A stretch of DNA of 64,000 bases from Pseudomonas iridis (GTDB lineage: Bacteria > Pseudomonadota > Gammaproteobacteria > Pseudomonadales > Pseudomonadaceae). Each line of letters opens with the position of its first letter. Position 1 is the stretch's first letter. The stretch spans positions 124,001-188,000 of the forward strand of contig NZ_JACXXO010000008.1 of assembly GCF_017980685.1 (NCBI RefSeq), given 5' to 3'. The position numbers and the translations under genes are program-made. The notes under the pieces were generated by a model. The model saw nothing but the letters and a program-made list of their open reading frames with translations, had not been told where the DNA came from and searched no databases. Of the stretch, positions 46,992 through 55,806 are shown piece after piece.

Positions 46992-47058
46992 GTGGTCTCA
47001 TTGACGTAACGTCAGGCTTGGGGCAACGTTCGCGCACTCAACCACGGGCTCGGATGCC

Positions 47059-47739
47059 ATGCCTCATATCCTGATTGTCGAAGACGAAGCGGCGATTGCC
47101 GACACGCTGATTTTTGCCTTGCAGGGCGAGGGGTTCACCACCTCGTGGGTGAGCCTTGGCGAGGCGGCGCTTGAGCATCAGCGGCAGAAGCCGGCCGATC
47201 TGATCATCCTCGACATCGGCCTGCCAGACATCAGCGGTTTCGAAACCTGCAAAAAGCTGCGGCGTTTCAGTGAAGTGCCGGTGCTGTTCCTCAGTGCTCG
47301 CGATGCCGAGATTGATCGTGTGGTGGGGCTGGAAATCGGCGCTGACGACTACGTGGTCAAGCCGTTCAGCCCACGGGAAGTCGCGGCGCGGGTGAGGGCA
47401 ATCCTCAAGCGTATGGCGCCGCGTCCTGTCATTGAGGCCACTTCGACACTGTTTCGCATTGATCCCGAGCGCGTCCAGATCAGCTATCGCGATCAGACAT
47501 TGAGCCTTACGCGCCATGAATTCCGCCTGCTGCAATGCCTGCTCGAACAACCGGAGCGGGTGTTCAGTCGCGAACAATTACTCGATGCGCTGGGCGTGGC
47601 CGCCGATGCCGGGTACGAGCGCAGCATCGACAGCCACATCAAAAGCGTACGCGCCAAACTGCGCCTGGTCCGCGCTGAAGCCGAGCCGATCCAGACCCAT
47701 CGTGGCCTCGGCTACAGCTACAGCCCGGGGCATAGCTGA
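47059..47739 (+). CDS. creB: Response regulator CreB
   Basis: OmpR/PhoB-type response regulator, 226 residues. The receiver has acidic residues E8 and D9, phosphoacceptor D52 (ILDIGLPDISG) and K101 (VVKPFSP). The winged-helix output domain is at about 125-222 (RHEFRLLQCLLEQPERVFSR). It overlaps the start of creC by one base (TGATG). In Pseudomonas and enterics CreBC control creD and influence beta-lactam tolerance and metabolism. Confidence 0.94.
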   Translation: MPHILIVEDEAAIADTLIFALQGEGFTTSWVSLGEAALEHQRQKPADLIILDIGLPDISGFETCKKLRRFSEVPVLFLSARDAEIDRVVGLEIGADDYVVKPFSPREVAARVRAILKRMAPRPVIEATSTLFRIDPERVQISYRDQTLSLTRHEFRLLQCLLEQPERVFSREQLLDALGVAADAGYERSIDSHIKSVRAKLRLVRAEAEPIQTHRGLGYSYSPGHS

Positions 47740-49157
47740 TGTCGTTAGGCCTGCGAATTTTTCTGGTGTATGTGCTGTTTGTCGGCCTGACCGGTTATTT
47801 CGTGCTCAACACCGTGATGGAAGAAATCCGCCCCGGCGTGCGTCAGTCCACCGAAGAAACGTTGGTTGATACCGCCAACCTGATGGCGGAGATCCTGCGA
47901 GACGACTTCAAGGCCGGCACCCTCAGTGAGAATCGCTGGCCGCAATTGCTCCGTGCTTACGGCGAACGTCAGCCGCAAGCGACGATCTGGGGCTTGCCGA
48001 AGAATCAGGTCAACCACCGCATCTATGTCACCGACGCCAATGGCATTGTCGTGCTGGACTCCAATGGTGTGGCGGTGGGGCAGGACTATTCGCGCTGGAA
48101 CGACGTCTACCTGACCCTGCGTGGCGAATACGGGGCCCGTTCCAGCCGCAGCGATGCGGATGACCCGAGTTCTTCGGTGATGCACGTCGGCGCGCCCATT
48201 CGTGACAACGGCCGCATTATCGGTGTGGTCACGGTGGCCAAGCCCAACAGCTCATTGCAGCCGTATGTCGATCGTACCGAGCGGCGCCTGTTGCTTTACG
48301 GCGCCGGGTTGATCGGCCTGGGTCTGCTGTTCGGCGCATTGCTGTCGTGGTGGCTGAGTCGCGCGCTGCATCGCTTGACCGGTTACGCTCAGGCCGTCAG
48401 CGAAGGGCGGCGGGTGGAAGTGCCGCACTATCGCGGTGGTGAGTTGGAGCAGCTTGCGACAGCGGTGGAGCAGATGCGCACGCAACTGGAGGGCAAGGCC
48501 TACGTCGAGCGTTACGTGCACACACTTACCCATGAACTGAAAAGTCCGCTGGCAGCGATTCGTGGCGCGGCGGAGTTGTTGCAAGGCGAGATGGCACCGG
48601 CGCAGCGCCTGCGTTTTGTCGGCAACATCGACAGCGAAAGTGCACGAATGCAGCAGTTGATCGAGCGCTTGCTGAATCTGGCGCAAGTGGAGCAGCGCCA
48701 GGGGCTGGAGGAGCGCGTGGCCGTGCCGCTGGCGGTGTTGGTCGATGAGTTGTTGCACGCCCAGGCTGCGCGAATTGAAGGCAAACAGTTGCGCGTTGAA
48801 CAAGCGGTCGCGGCGGATCTGTTGCTGATCGGCGAGCCATTTCTGCTGCGTCAGGCGTTGGGCAATCTGCTGGAGAATGCGCTGGATTTCACCCCGCGTC
48901 AGGGGCTTCTGCGCTTTAGTGCCGAACGGTTGGGGGAACAGATCGAAGTCCGCTTGTTCAATGAAACCTCACCGATTCCCGACTATGCGTTGCCGCGTCT
49001 GACCGAACGCTTCTACTCGCTGCCGCGCCCGGACAGTGGACGCAAGAGCACCGGGCTTGGGCTCAATTTCGTTGAAGAAGTGGTCAAGTTGCATGGTGGC
49101 TCGATGAGTATTCGCAATGTCGAGAGTGGGGTTGAAGTGACATTGCGCATGCCTTGA
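47739..49157 (+). CDS. creC: Sensor histidine kinase CreC
   Basis: Kinase of 472 residues. A membrane segment is at about 6-24, a periplasmic sensor part to about 182 and a second segment at about 185-205. HAMP, the H-box (LTHELKSPLAA, H265) and the ATPase domain follow: NLLENALDFTP about 375 and GLGLNFVEEV about 440. It is translationally coupled to creB. The signal is unknown, with penicillin-binding-protein inhibition as the usual suggestion. Confidence 0.94.
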   Translation: MSLGLRIFLVYVLFVGLTGYFVLNTVMEEIRPGVRQSTEETLVDTANLMAEILRDDFKAGTLSENRWPQLLRAYGERQPQATIWGLPKNQVNHRIYVTDANGIVVLDSNGVAVGQDYSRWNDVYLTLRGEYGARSSRSDADDPSSSVMHVGAPIRDNGRIIGVVTVAKPNSSLQPYVDRTERRLLLYGAGLIGLGLLFGALLSWWLSRALHRLTGYAQAVSEGRRVEVPHYRGGELEQLATAVEQMRTQLEGKAYVERYVHTLTHELKSPLAAIRGAAELLQGEMAPAQRLRFVGNIDSESARMQQLIERLLNLAQVEQRQGLEERVAVPLAVLVDELLHAQAARIEGKQLRVEQAVAADLLLIGEPFLLRQALGNLLENALDFTPRQGLLRFSAERLGEQIEVRLFNETSPIPDYALPRLTERFYSLPRPDSGRKSTGLGLNFVEEVVKLHGGSMSIRNVESGVEVTLRMP

Positions 49158-49162
49158 TACCG

Positions 49163-49242
49163 TCAAAAGATCGCAGCCTTCGGCAGCTCCTACAGGTGTA
49201 CGCGACCCTATGCAGGAGCTGCCGAAGGCTGCGATCTTTTGA
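49163..49242. repeat. Long TGTAGGAGC-type hairpin between creC and creD
   Basis: Arms TCAAAAGATCGCAGCCTTCG(GCAGCTCCT) and the exact complement ending CTTTTGA form a stem of about 28 bp with a short loop. It lies directly after creC and probably limits read-through into creD. Confidence 0.9.
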
Positions 49243-49326
49243 TCTTTCCACACAATCTCCATATTCCCCCCACATTCCGCCCATACAGCCCCGCCAGACT
49301 CTGCCCATCAAAACAGGGAGAGTCCC

Positions 49327-50697
49327 ATGAACAAGAATCTAACCATAAAGCTGGGGGCCATTGGCCTATTGATCCTGCTGTTGCTGGTGCCGTTGCTGAT
49401 GATCGACGGCGTCATCGATGATCGCCAGCAACTGCGTGACGGCGTGCTTGAAGACATCGCTCGCAGCTCCAGTTACAGCCAGCAGTTGAGCGGGCCGGTG
49501 ATGGTGGTGCCGTATCGCAAAGTGGTGCACAACTGGAAGATCAACGACAAAACCAATCAGCGGTATGACGAGCCTGGCGAAGAGCGCGGGCGTTTGTACT
49601 TCCTGCCGGAACGCTTCGAACTCGATGGTCAGGTGCAAACCGAACTGCGCGCGAGGGGCATTTACGAGGCGCGGCTTTTCCACGCCGATAACCGCATCAA
49701 CGGGCATTTCTCCCTGCCGGCGCAATTGGGCATCAAGGAAGACTTCGTCGACTACCAGTTCGATGCACCGTTTCTCGCGGTCGGTATCAGTGACATTCGC
49801 GGCATCGAAAACGCTTTGAAACTGGAACTCGACGGTCAGCGCCTGGACTTCGTTCCCGGTACGCAAGTCGGCTGGCTCGGTGAAGGCGTACGGGTGACGC
49901 TGCCACTGCTCGACGCCAGCAAAGCCACGGAACTGGCGTTCGGCTTCGACCTGCGCCTGCAAGGCACCGGCTCGCTGCAAGTGCTGCCGGTGGGCAAGAG
50001 CAGCAGCGTGAGCCTCACCGCCAACTGGCCGCATCCAAGTTTTGTCGGCAACTTCCTGCCGGCCAAACGCGAAATCAATGACGCCGGTTTCAGCGCTGAC
50101 TGGCAGACCACGTTCTTCTCCACCAACTTGCAGGACGCCATGAGCCGCTGTGTGAGCAGCAATGATTGCGAGGCCTTCAATGGCCGCAGCTTTGGCGTGA
50201 GTTTCATCGATCCGGTGGATCAGTACCTCAAGAGCGACCGTGCGATCAAATATGCGTTGCTGTTTATTGTGCTGACGTTCGCGGGTTTCTTCCTGTTCGA
50301 AGTGCTCAAAAGCCTGGCTGTGCACCCAGTGCAGTACGCGTTGGTGGGTGTGGCGCTGGCGTTCTTTTATCTGTTGTTGCTGTCGCTGTCGGAGCACATC
50401 GGTTTTGGCCCGGCGTATCTGCTATCGGCCAGCGGTTGTGTGGTGTTGATCGGGTTCTATGTCTGTCATGTGCTGCACAGCGTGCGGCATGGCATGAGTT
50501 TTTCGGCGGGTTTGGCGGCGTTGTATGGCTTGCTCTATGGCTTGCTGAGCGCCGAGGACTATGCGCTGTTGATGGGCTCGTTGCTGCTGTTTGGCTTGCT
50601 GGGGGTATTCATGGTGCTGACGCGCAAACTGGATTGGTACGGGATCGGGCAGAAACCGGCCAAACCGCTGGAGTTTGATATTGGAGCGGTGCAATGA
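49327..50697 (+). CDS. creD: Inner membrane protein CreD
   Basis: CreD/CET family membrane protein, 456 residues. One N-terminal transmembrane helix (IGLLILLLLVPLLMIDGVI) is followed by a periplasmic domain of about 270 residues (RGIYEARLFHADNRINGHF, about 105-123). About six transmembrane helices follow after residue 310. CreD is the main target of CreBC and is linked to envelope integrity and beta-lactam tolerance. AGGGAGAG precedes the ATG. No two-copy TTCAC CreB box was seen in the 169 bases upstream. Confidence 0.93.
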   Translation: MNKNLTIKLGAIGLLILLLLVPLLMIDGVIDDRQQLRDGVLEDIARSSSYSQQLSGPVMVVPYRKVVHNWKINDKTNQRYDEPGEERGRLYFLPERFELDGQVQTELRARGIYEARLFHADNRINGHFSLPAQLGIKEDFVDYQFDAPFLAVGISDIRGIENALKLELDGQRLDFVPGTQVGWLGEGVRVTLPLLDASKATELAFGFDLRLQGTGSLQVLPVGKSSSVSLTANWPHPSFVGNFLPAKREINDAGFSADWQTTFFSTNLQDAMSRCVSSNDCEAFNGRSFGVSFIDPVDQYLKSDRAIKYALLFIVLTFAGFFLFEVLKSLAVHPVQYALVGVALAFFYLLLLSLSEHIGFGPAYLLSASGCVVLIGFYVCHVLHSVRHGMSFSAGLAALYGLLYGLLSAEDYALLMGSLLLFGLLGVFMVLTRKLDWYGIGQKPAKPLEFDIGAVQ

Positions 50698-50779
50698 GTG
50701 GATTGCGAGAGGATCAGCGGGAGGCTGAGGTGCTGGTGACGCTGATTGTTGCGTCACTACCGCCGGAACCGAGGTGGTG

Positions 50780-50922
50780 CCATCGCTGGCCAGCCAGCTC
50801 CGACAAGATTTGTGCTGGATCAGTTCTCTCTGCCACATCCAGCTCCCATAGGTTCTGTGATGAAACAGATATCTCTGTTACACCCAAATCCACTGTGGGA
50901 GCTGGCTTGCCAGCGATGAGGC
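50780..50922. repeat. REP doublet
   Basis: CATCGCTGGCCAGCCAGCTC (50780, degenerate) and GTGGGAGCTGGCTTGCCAGC (50894). They fill most of the convergent gap between creD and the GST gene, where no gene is seen. Confidence 0.8.
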
Positions 50923-50941
50923 CGGACCAGGCACCTCAGAT

Positions 50942-51571
50942 TCAGGGCTTGGGCATGGTCGCGATCATGGACGGTCGCTGACTGACTTCAAAGAACCAGT
51001 TGGCCAGTTGCGGGTTGGCCTCGCGCCAGCCCAGGTCCGGGAAGCGCAGGTCGAGATAACCCAGGGCACAGGCCACGCTGATCGCGGCAATGTCGAAGTG
51101 GCTGGTCAGCTCGGCGATGGCGTCGTTCTCCAGCAGATTCAGAGCGCGGCGGATTTTCTCGCGTTGCGCTTCGAGCCATTCATCCCAGTGTTTTTCTGGC
51201 GCGCGCAGCACCAGTTCATAACGCACCATGACCGAAGCATCCATGATCCCGTCGGCCATCGAGGCCAGGGTCAGGCGCCGCCAGCGGGCCGAGCCTTCGC
51301 GGGGGATCAGCGGGTTGCCGACGTGCTGGTGATCGAGGTATTCGAGGATGACGCGGCTGTCATGGATGACGGTGCCGTCGGCCAGGCGCAGGGCCGGAAT
51401 CTTGCCCAGCGGGTTGTCGGCGTTGAGCGCCGGGTCCGGGCTGACCGGGCTGAGGACGCAGTCTTGCAACGCAACGCGATCCTGCTGACCGGTCTCATGC
51501 AGCAACACCATCACTTTGCGTACGAACGGGGAAAGCGTGTTGTGGAACAGGGTCATGCTGGGGGCGGACAT
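50942..51571 (-). CDS. Glutathione S-transferase family protein
   Basis: Soluble GST of 209 residues. The N-terminal thioredoxin-like domain begins MTLFHNTLSPFVRKVMVLLH, with NPLGKIPALRLADG and the glutathione-binding IHDSRVILEYLD (about residues 70-81). The helical C-terminal domain follows. The ATG at 51571 (MSAPSMTL) is preferred over a TTG two codons earlier. The substrate is unknown. PAO1 has a similar gene beside the ferrichrome uptake genes. Confidence 0.92.
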   Translation of the reverse strand: MSAPSMTLFHNTLSPFVRKVMVLLHETGQQDRVALQDCVLSPVSPDPALNADNPLGKIPALRLADGTVIHDSRVILEYLDHQHVGNPLIPREGSARWRRLTLASMADGIMDASVMVRYELVLRAPEKHWDEWLEAQREKIRRALNLLENDAIAELTSHFDIAAISVACALGYLDLRFPDLGWREANPQLANWFFEVSQRPSMIATMPKP

Positions 51572-51661
51572 TGGCAAACCTCGGTGGTCGTCGAAGAGCA
51601 GGAGGTTAGCCTAGTCATAAGCTGCGCGGCTGGCGAGGAGTTTGATGGTGCCCCTGAGATA

Positions 51662-51760
51662 GCCATCGCTGGCAAGCCAGCTCCCACAGGTTTTGTGCTC
51701 AACGCAAATTCCGGGTTCACTGGCGCTCACTGTGGGAGCTGGCTTGCCAGCGATGAGGCC
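51662..51760. repeat. REP doublet
   Basis: Inverted pair of CATCGCTGGCAAGCCAGCTC copies in the gap between the small membrane protein gene and the GST gene. Confidence 0.88.
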
Positions 51761-51779
51761 ATCACGGGCAACAAAAAAA

Positions 51780-51959
51780 TCACCCGCGCTGCAGCAATCC
51801 CTTTAGCGCCAAAAAGGCCGGCACGCCGAGCCCGACCCAGCTCAACGCATCCCAGATACCATCCCCCAACAATGCCGCGAACAACCCCGCCGCACTGAGC
51901 AACGCAATCACCAGCGGTGTGCTGAACACCTTCCAGAAATTCGACTGACGCGGCTTCAT
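51780..51959 (-). CDS. Small membrane protein coupled to the PepSY gene
   Basis: Protein of 59 residues (MKPRQSNFWKVFSTPLVIAL, then two hydrophobic stretches to about residue 54). It probably has two transmembrane helices. Its ATG overlaps the stop of the PepSY gene (ATGA), a strong sign that it is a real, coupled gene. Small proteins of this kind commonly follow PepSY-domain reductase-like proteins at siderophore loci; function is unknown. Confidence 0.8.
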   Translation of the reverse strand: MKPRQSNFWKVFSTPLVIALLSAAGLFAALLGDGIWDALSWVGLGVPAFLALKGLLQRG

Positions 51960-53086
51960 GCAGACGCCTCCGCCGTTTCCAGCACAGGCTTGGTCGCCCT
52001 GCGCCGAACCACCCACAGATACACGCCACTGCCGAGCACGATGATCGTCAGCACATCGAGCGTCGCCCAGAGGATTTTCATCGGCATGCCGCCGTAGTCG
52101 CCAAAGTGCAGCGGCTGCGACATGCCCATGGCGTCCATGTACCACGGGCGTTCGGCGACGGCGGTGACTTTCAGGGTGGTGGCGTCAATCAGCACCGGCG
52201 TCAGCAGGTGCGACGTCAAATGCGTGCCGCCCTTCATGAACACCGAGTAATGGTGTTCACTGGAAAAACGCGTGCCGGGGAAGGCAATGAAATCCGGCTT
52301 CATGCCCGGGGCAACTTGCGCCGCGATATCGAGCAAGCGGGTGGCCGGTGCCAGGTGCGTCAGCGGCGGTGCATCGCGATAAGGTGCGATCAGCGTGGTT
52401 AGCGCATCGTTGCGCCAGGCGGCGATGAGCAGATCGGCGCATGCGCTGATCACGCCTGTCACGCCGACCACCAGTGCCCAGGTCAGTGTGACGACGCCGA
52501 TCAGGTTATGCAGATCGAGCCAGCGCAGGCGCGTGGATTTGTCCTGGCGTACGGTGCCGAATTTCAACCGGCGCATGAACGGCAGGTACAACACCGTCCC
52601 CGAAACAATCGCGACGACAAACAGCAAACCCATGAACGCCAGCAGCAGTTTGCCCGGCAGCCCGGCGAACATGTCGACGTGCAGGCGCAGGATGAACAGC
52701 ATCAAACCGCCGTTGGCCGAAGGGGTTTCCAGCGCTTCGCCGGTGCGCGCGTCAAGCATGAAGGTGTGTGAGGAGTTCGGTTCGGTGCCGGCAGTCTTCG
52801 CCATGATCGTCAGCACCGCGTTCGGCTCATCGTCGTCGAAGCCGAAGTACTGCACGACTTCCTCGGGGCGATGTTGTTCGGCAGCCTGCACCAGTTGCGC
52901 CAGATTCAGGCGCGGTGTGTCGGCCGGCATCTCGCGCACGTGCGGCGCATCGCCCAGCGCGTGTTCGATCTCGTGATGGAAAATCAACGGCAAACCGGTC
53001 AGGGCCAGCATCAGCAAAAACACGGTGCAGATCAGGCTGGTCCAGGTGTGGATGAACGACCAGCGGCGAATTGTTTTACTTTTCAT
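51956..53086 (-). CDS. PepSY-associated membrane protein of the iron uptake operon
   Basis: Inner membrane protein of 376 residues with four transmembrane helices (about 14-36, 140-162, 190-212, 338-360). Two periplasmic PepSY-type domains are between them. Conserved histidines flank the helices (FIHTWTSLIC; LHVDMFAG; LDLHNLIGVV; HFGDYGG), as in the FoxB/PiuB group thought to reduce ferric siderophores in the periplasm. It follows the TonB receptor on the same strand, so it probably helps release iron from the imported siderophore. Confidence 0.9.
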   Translation of the reverse strand: MKSKTIRRWSFIHTWTSLICTVFLLMLALTGLPLIFHHEIEHALGDAPHVREMPADTPRLNLAQLVQAAEQHRPEEVVQYFGFDDDEPNAVLTIMAKTAGTEPNSSHTFMLDARTGEALETPSANGGLMLFILRLHVDMFAGLPGKLLLAFMGLLFVVAIVSGTVLYLPFMRRLKFGTVRQDKSTRLRWLDLHNLIGVVTLTWALVVGVTGVISACADLLIAAWRNDALTTLIAPYRDAPPLTHLAPATRLLDIAAQVAPGMKPDFIAFPGTRFSSEHHYSVFMKGGTHLTSHLLTPVLIDATTLKVTAVAERPWYMDAMGMSQPLHFGDYGGMPMKILWATLDVLTIIVLGSGVYLWVVRRRATKPVLETAEASA

Positions 53087-53160
53087 TTCATGACCTTCAA
53101 AAACACCAAAGCCGTCCGCGAGGGACGGCCAGGTTACAGGGCCTGTTTCAGCTCAGTCGC

Positions 53161-55596
53161 TTACCACTTGTAGGTGGCGCTGGCGACGACGCTGCGCGTG
53201 TCGCCGTAGTAGCAGTAGAAGCTGTCGCAGGTGGAAATGTATTCCTTGTCGAACAGGTTGGTTGCGTTCAGTGCCAGCGACGCACCTTTGAGGCTGTTGT
53301 CCAGGCGTCCGAGGTCGTAATGCACGCTCGCGTCGAACACGGTGTAAGCGTCCGCCTTGCCCAGCCAGGTGTTGGCTTTGTCGCCGTAGGTGTTGCCGGT
53401 ATAACGCACGCCGGCACCCACACCGAAACCATCAAGCACGCCGGTGTGCCAGGTGTAGTCGGTCCACAACGAGGCCTGCTGGTTCGGCATCAGTTGCAGG
53501 CGATTGCCTTTGTCGACGCCGTTCTGCACTTCAGACTTGGCCAAGGTGTAGGCGGCGATGACTTTCAGGTTTTCGGTGACGTCGGAGACCGCTTCCAGCT
53601 CCAGGCCTTTGACCTTCACTTCGCCGGTCTGGCTGGTGATCGACACGCCGTCGACGAAGGTGTTGACCGAGACGTTCTTCTGGGTGAGGTCATACACAGC
53701 GGCGCTGAGCAGGGTCTTGCTGCCCGGCGGCTGGTACTTGATGCCCAGTTCCCATTGCTTGCCTTCGGTGGGCTTGAGCGAACCGGTGGACGTGGCGTCG
53801 GCGCCAGTGGTCGGCTGGAAGGATTCGGCATACGACAGGTACGGCACGAAGCCCGAATCGAATACATAGCTGAGCGCCGCGTTGCCGCTGAACGCCTTGT
53901 CGCGCTGGGTGTTGGTGGCATCGCCCTTGTTGATGAACCGAGTGCTGGTGTGCACCCAGTCTTCACGCCCGCCCAGTGTCAGGCGCCACTGGTCGAGGGC
54001 CATTTGGTCCTGCACGTACAGGCCGGTCTGGTAGGTCTTCTGGTTGTAGTCGTAGAACGCAGTGGAGCGCGCCGGACGCACGATTGGCTGGCCGTAGATC
54101 GGGTTGATTACGTTGGTACCCGGAGTGGTATCCGAAAAGCCGAAAATCGAGGTGTAGTTGGTGTTGCTGCGCTGATGATCCAGGCCCAGCAGCAAGGTAT
54201 GGCGGATGTCACCGGTAGCGAAGTCAGCCTGGAAGTTGTTGTCCACGGCGAACTGGCTGATGTCTTCATCGACGCTCGTGGACGAGCGACCGACGTTGCC
54301 CTGGTCATCGACTTCAGTGAATGGATACGAGCCAACCGTCAGTGCCTGGAATGACAGATCCGACTTGGTGTAGCGCAGGTTCTGCTTGAACTGCCAAGTG
54401 TCGTTCAAGCGATGCTCGAAGGCATAACCCAAAGCGTAGTAAGTGCGGTCGTAATATTCCCAGTCCGGATCACCGAGATTCTTGTGATGGGAAATATCAC
54501 CAAGCGGCGATTTGATCTTGGTGCCCTGAATCGGCAGGAACTGGCTGGTAATGCCGGTATCGTCGCGGGTGAACTGGCTCAGCAGGGTGAACTTGGTATC
54601 TTCGTCGATGTTCCAGGTCAGGCTCGGCGCAATGTTGTAGCGCTTGTTGTCGACGTGGTCGACCTGCGTACCGCTGTCACGCACCACGCCGCTGATGCCA
54701 TAGAGAAACTGACCGGCCTCGTCGATCTTGCCGGTGCTGGCGAAGTTGATCTGGCGATGGTTGTCGCTGCCGTACTGCAACTGGATTTCACTGCTGGCGA
54801 CGTCGCTTGGGCGACGGCTGACCATGTCCAGCAAGCCGCCCGGCGGGGTCTGGCCGTAGACGGACGACGCCGGGCCGCGCAGCAGGGCGAGGCGATCGAG
54901 GTTCCAGGTTTCCTGTTTCGGGTTGGCGTAAACACCTTTTGGCAGCGGCAGACCGTCGAGGAACTGGGTCGGCTCGAAGCCGCGTACGCGCAGCCAGTCG
55001 GCCCGGGTGTCGCTGCCGTAGCTGCTGGCGGTGATGCCCGGCATGTAGCGCACGGCGTCATCGAGACTGTGCACGCCCCGGTCTTCCATTTGCTGACGGG
55101 TCGCTACCGAGATCGAACGTGGCGCTTCGACCAGTGCTGTGTCGGTTTTGCTGCCGGCGGCGGTGCGCGTGGCGGTATAGCCCTCGACCGGGCTCCAGGC
55201 TGTTTCCAGATTCTCTACACCGATGACCGATGTTTCCGGCAGTGCCATCACGCCTTCCGGCACAGCCACCAAGGTGTAAGTGCCGGTGCTGCTTTGTTCC
55301 AGTTGCAGGCCGGTGCCACGCAGTGCTGCGCGCAAAGCGCCGGCGGCGTCGTATTGGCCGCTCACGGGCGCCGACGTTTTGCCCGCCGCCAGCGCCGGGT
55401 TCAGCGACAGCGCGAGGCCGCCCTGACTGGCGATCTGGTTCAGGGTGGTCGACAGCGGCGCGGCCGGCAGGTTGTAGGCGCGAACGCTGGACGCTTGTTC
55501 AGCAGCGATCAGTTGGCTGCTGACCAGCGGAGTGCTGAGGGCAATGGCGACCGCCAGCAAACTGGGGCGCAACAAGGTGTCTAGCGAACGGGACAT
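53161..55596 (-). CDS. fiuA: TonB-dependent ferrichrome-type receptor FiuA
   Basis: Outer membrane siderophore receptor, 811 residues. A signal peptide (to about AEQA) is followed by the STN signalling domain (about 38-115, YNLPAAPLSTTLNQIAS). The plug begins around 150 (DTALVEAPRSISVATRQQME) and a beta-barrel follows, ending in an aromatic residue. A disulfide-type pair near the end (STCDSFYCYYGD) is like that of FhuA. The STN domain links it to the adjacent anti-sigma factor. The symbol rests on order (fiuI-fiuR-fiuA) and FhuA-like ends; xenosiderophore specificity is not certain. Confidence 0.88.
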   Translation of the reverse strand: MSRSLDTLLRPSLLAVAIALSTPLVSSQLIAAEQASSVRAYNLPAAPLSTTLNQIASQGGLALSLNPALAAGKTSAPVSGQYDAAGALRAALRGTGLQLEQSSTGTYTLVAVPEGVMALPETSVIGVENLETAWSPVEGYTATRTAAGSKTDTALVEAPRSISVATRQQMEDRGVHSLDDAVRYMPGITASSYGSDTRADWLRVRGFEPTQFLDGLPLPKGVYANPKQETWNLDRLALLRGPASSVYGQTPPGGLLDMVSRRPSDVASSEIQLQYGSDNHRQINFASTGKIDEAGQFLYGISGVVRDSGTQVDHVDNKRYNIAPSLTWNIDEDTKFTLLSQFTRDDTGITSQFLPIQGTKIKSPLGDISHHKNLGDPDWEYYDRTYYALGYAFEHRLNDTWQFKQNLRYTKSDLSFQALTVGSYPFTEVDDQGNVGRSSTSVDEDISQFAVDNNFQADFATGDIRHTLLLGLDHQRSNTNYTSIFGFSDTTPGTNVINPIYGQPIVRPARSTAFYDYNQKTYQTGLYVQDQMALDQWRLTLGGREDWVHTSTRFINKGDATNTQRDKAFSGNAALSYVFDSGFVPYLSYAESFQPTTGADATSTGSLKPTEGKQWELGIKYQPPGSKTLLSAAVYDLTQKNVSVNTFVDGVSITSQTGEVKVKGLELEAVSDVTENLKVIAAYTLAKSEVQNGVDKGNRLQLMPNQQASLWTDYTWHTGVLDGFGVGAGVRYTGNTYGDKANTWLGKADAYTVFDASVHYDLGRLDNSLKGASLALNATNLFDKEYISTCDSFYCYYGDTRSVVASATYKW

Positions 55597-55718
55597 ACGG
55601 CGGCTCCTGAATGAAAATATTTCTCAATTGCCTGTGTGCCGGATGAAAATCAAAAAGTGATAGGGCAGGATGAAAATAATTTCGATTAACTGGAAATCGA
55701 CGTTGTGGCAGATGATGC

Positions 55719-55788
55719 CTTCGCGAGCAGGCTCGCTCCCACAGGGGGGATTCATTTCCAATGTGGGAGCGAGCCTGCTCGCGAAAGC
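55719..55788. repeat. REP doublet between fecR-type gene and receptor
   Basis: Inverted TTCGCGAGCAGGCTCGCTCC and GGGAGCGAGCCTGCTCGCGA copies, about 20 bases apart. They may insulate receptor expression from the sigma/anti-sigma genes. Confidence 0.87.
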
Positions 55789-55806
55789 GATGGTTCAGTC
55801 ACCACC

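Noticed and set aside
50698..50941. Frame starting ATGAGTGGATTGCGAGAGG overlapping the creD stop
   Set aside because: It quickly runs into REP sequence and gives no recognisable protein. The overlap with creD is probably chance.
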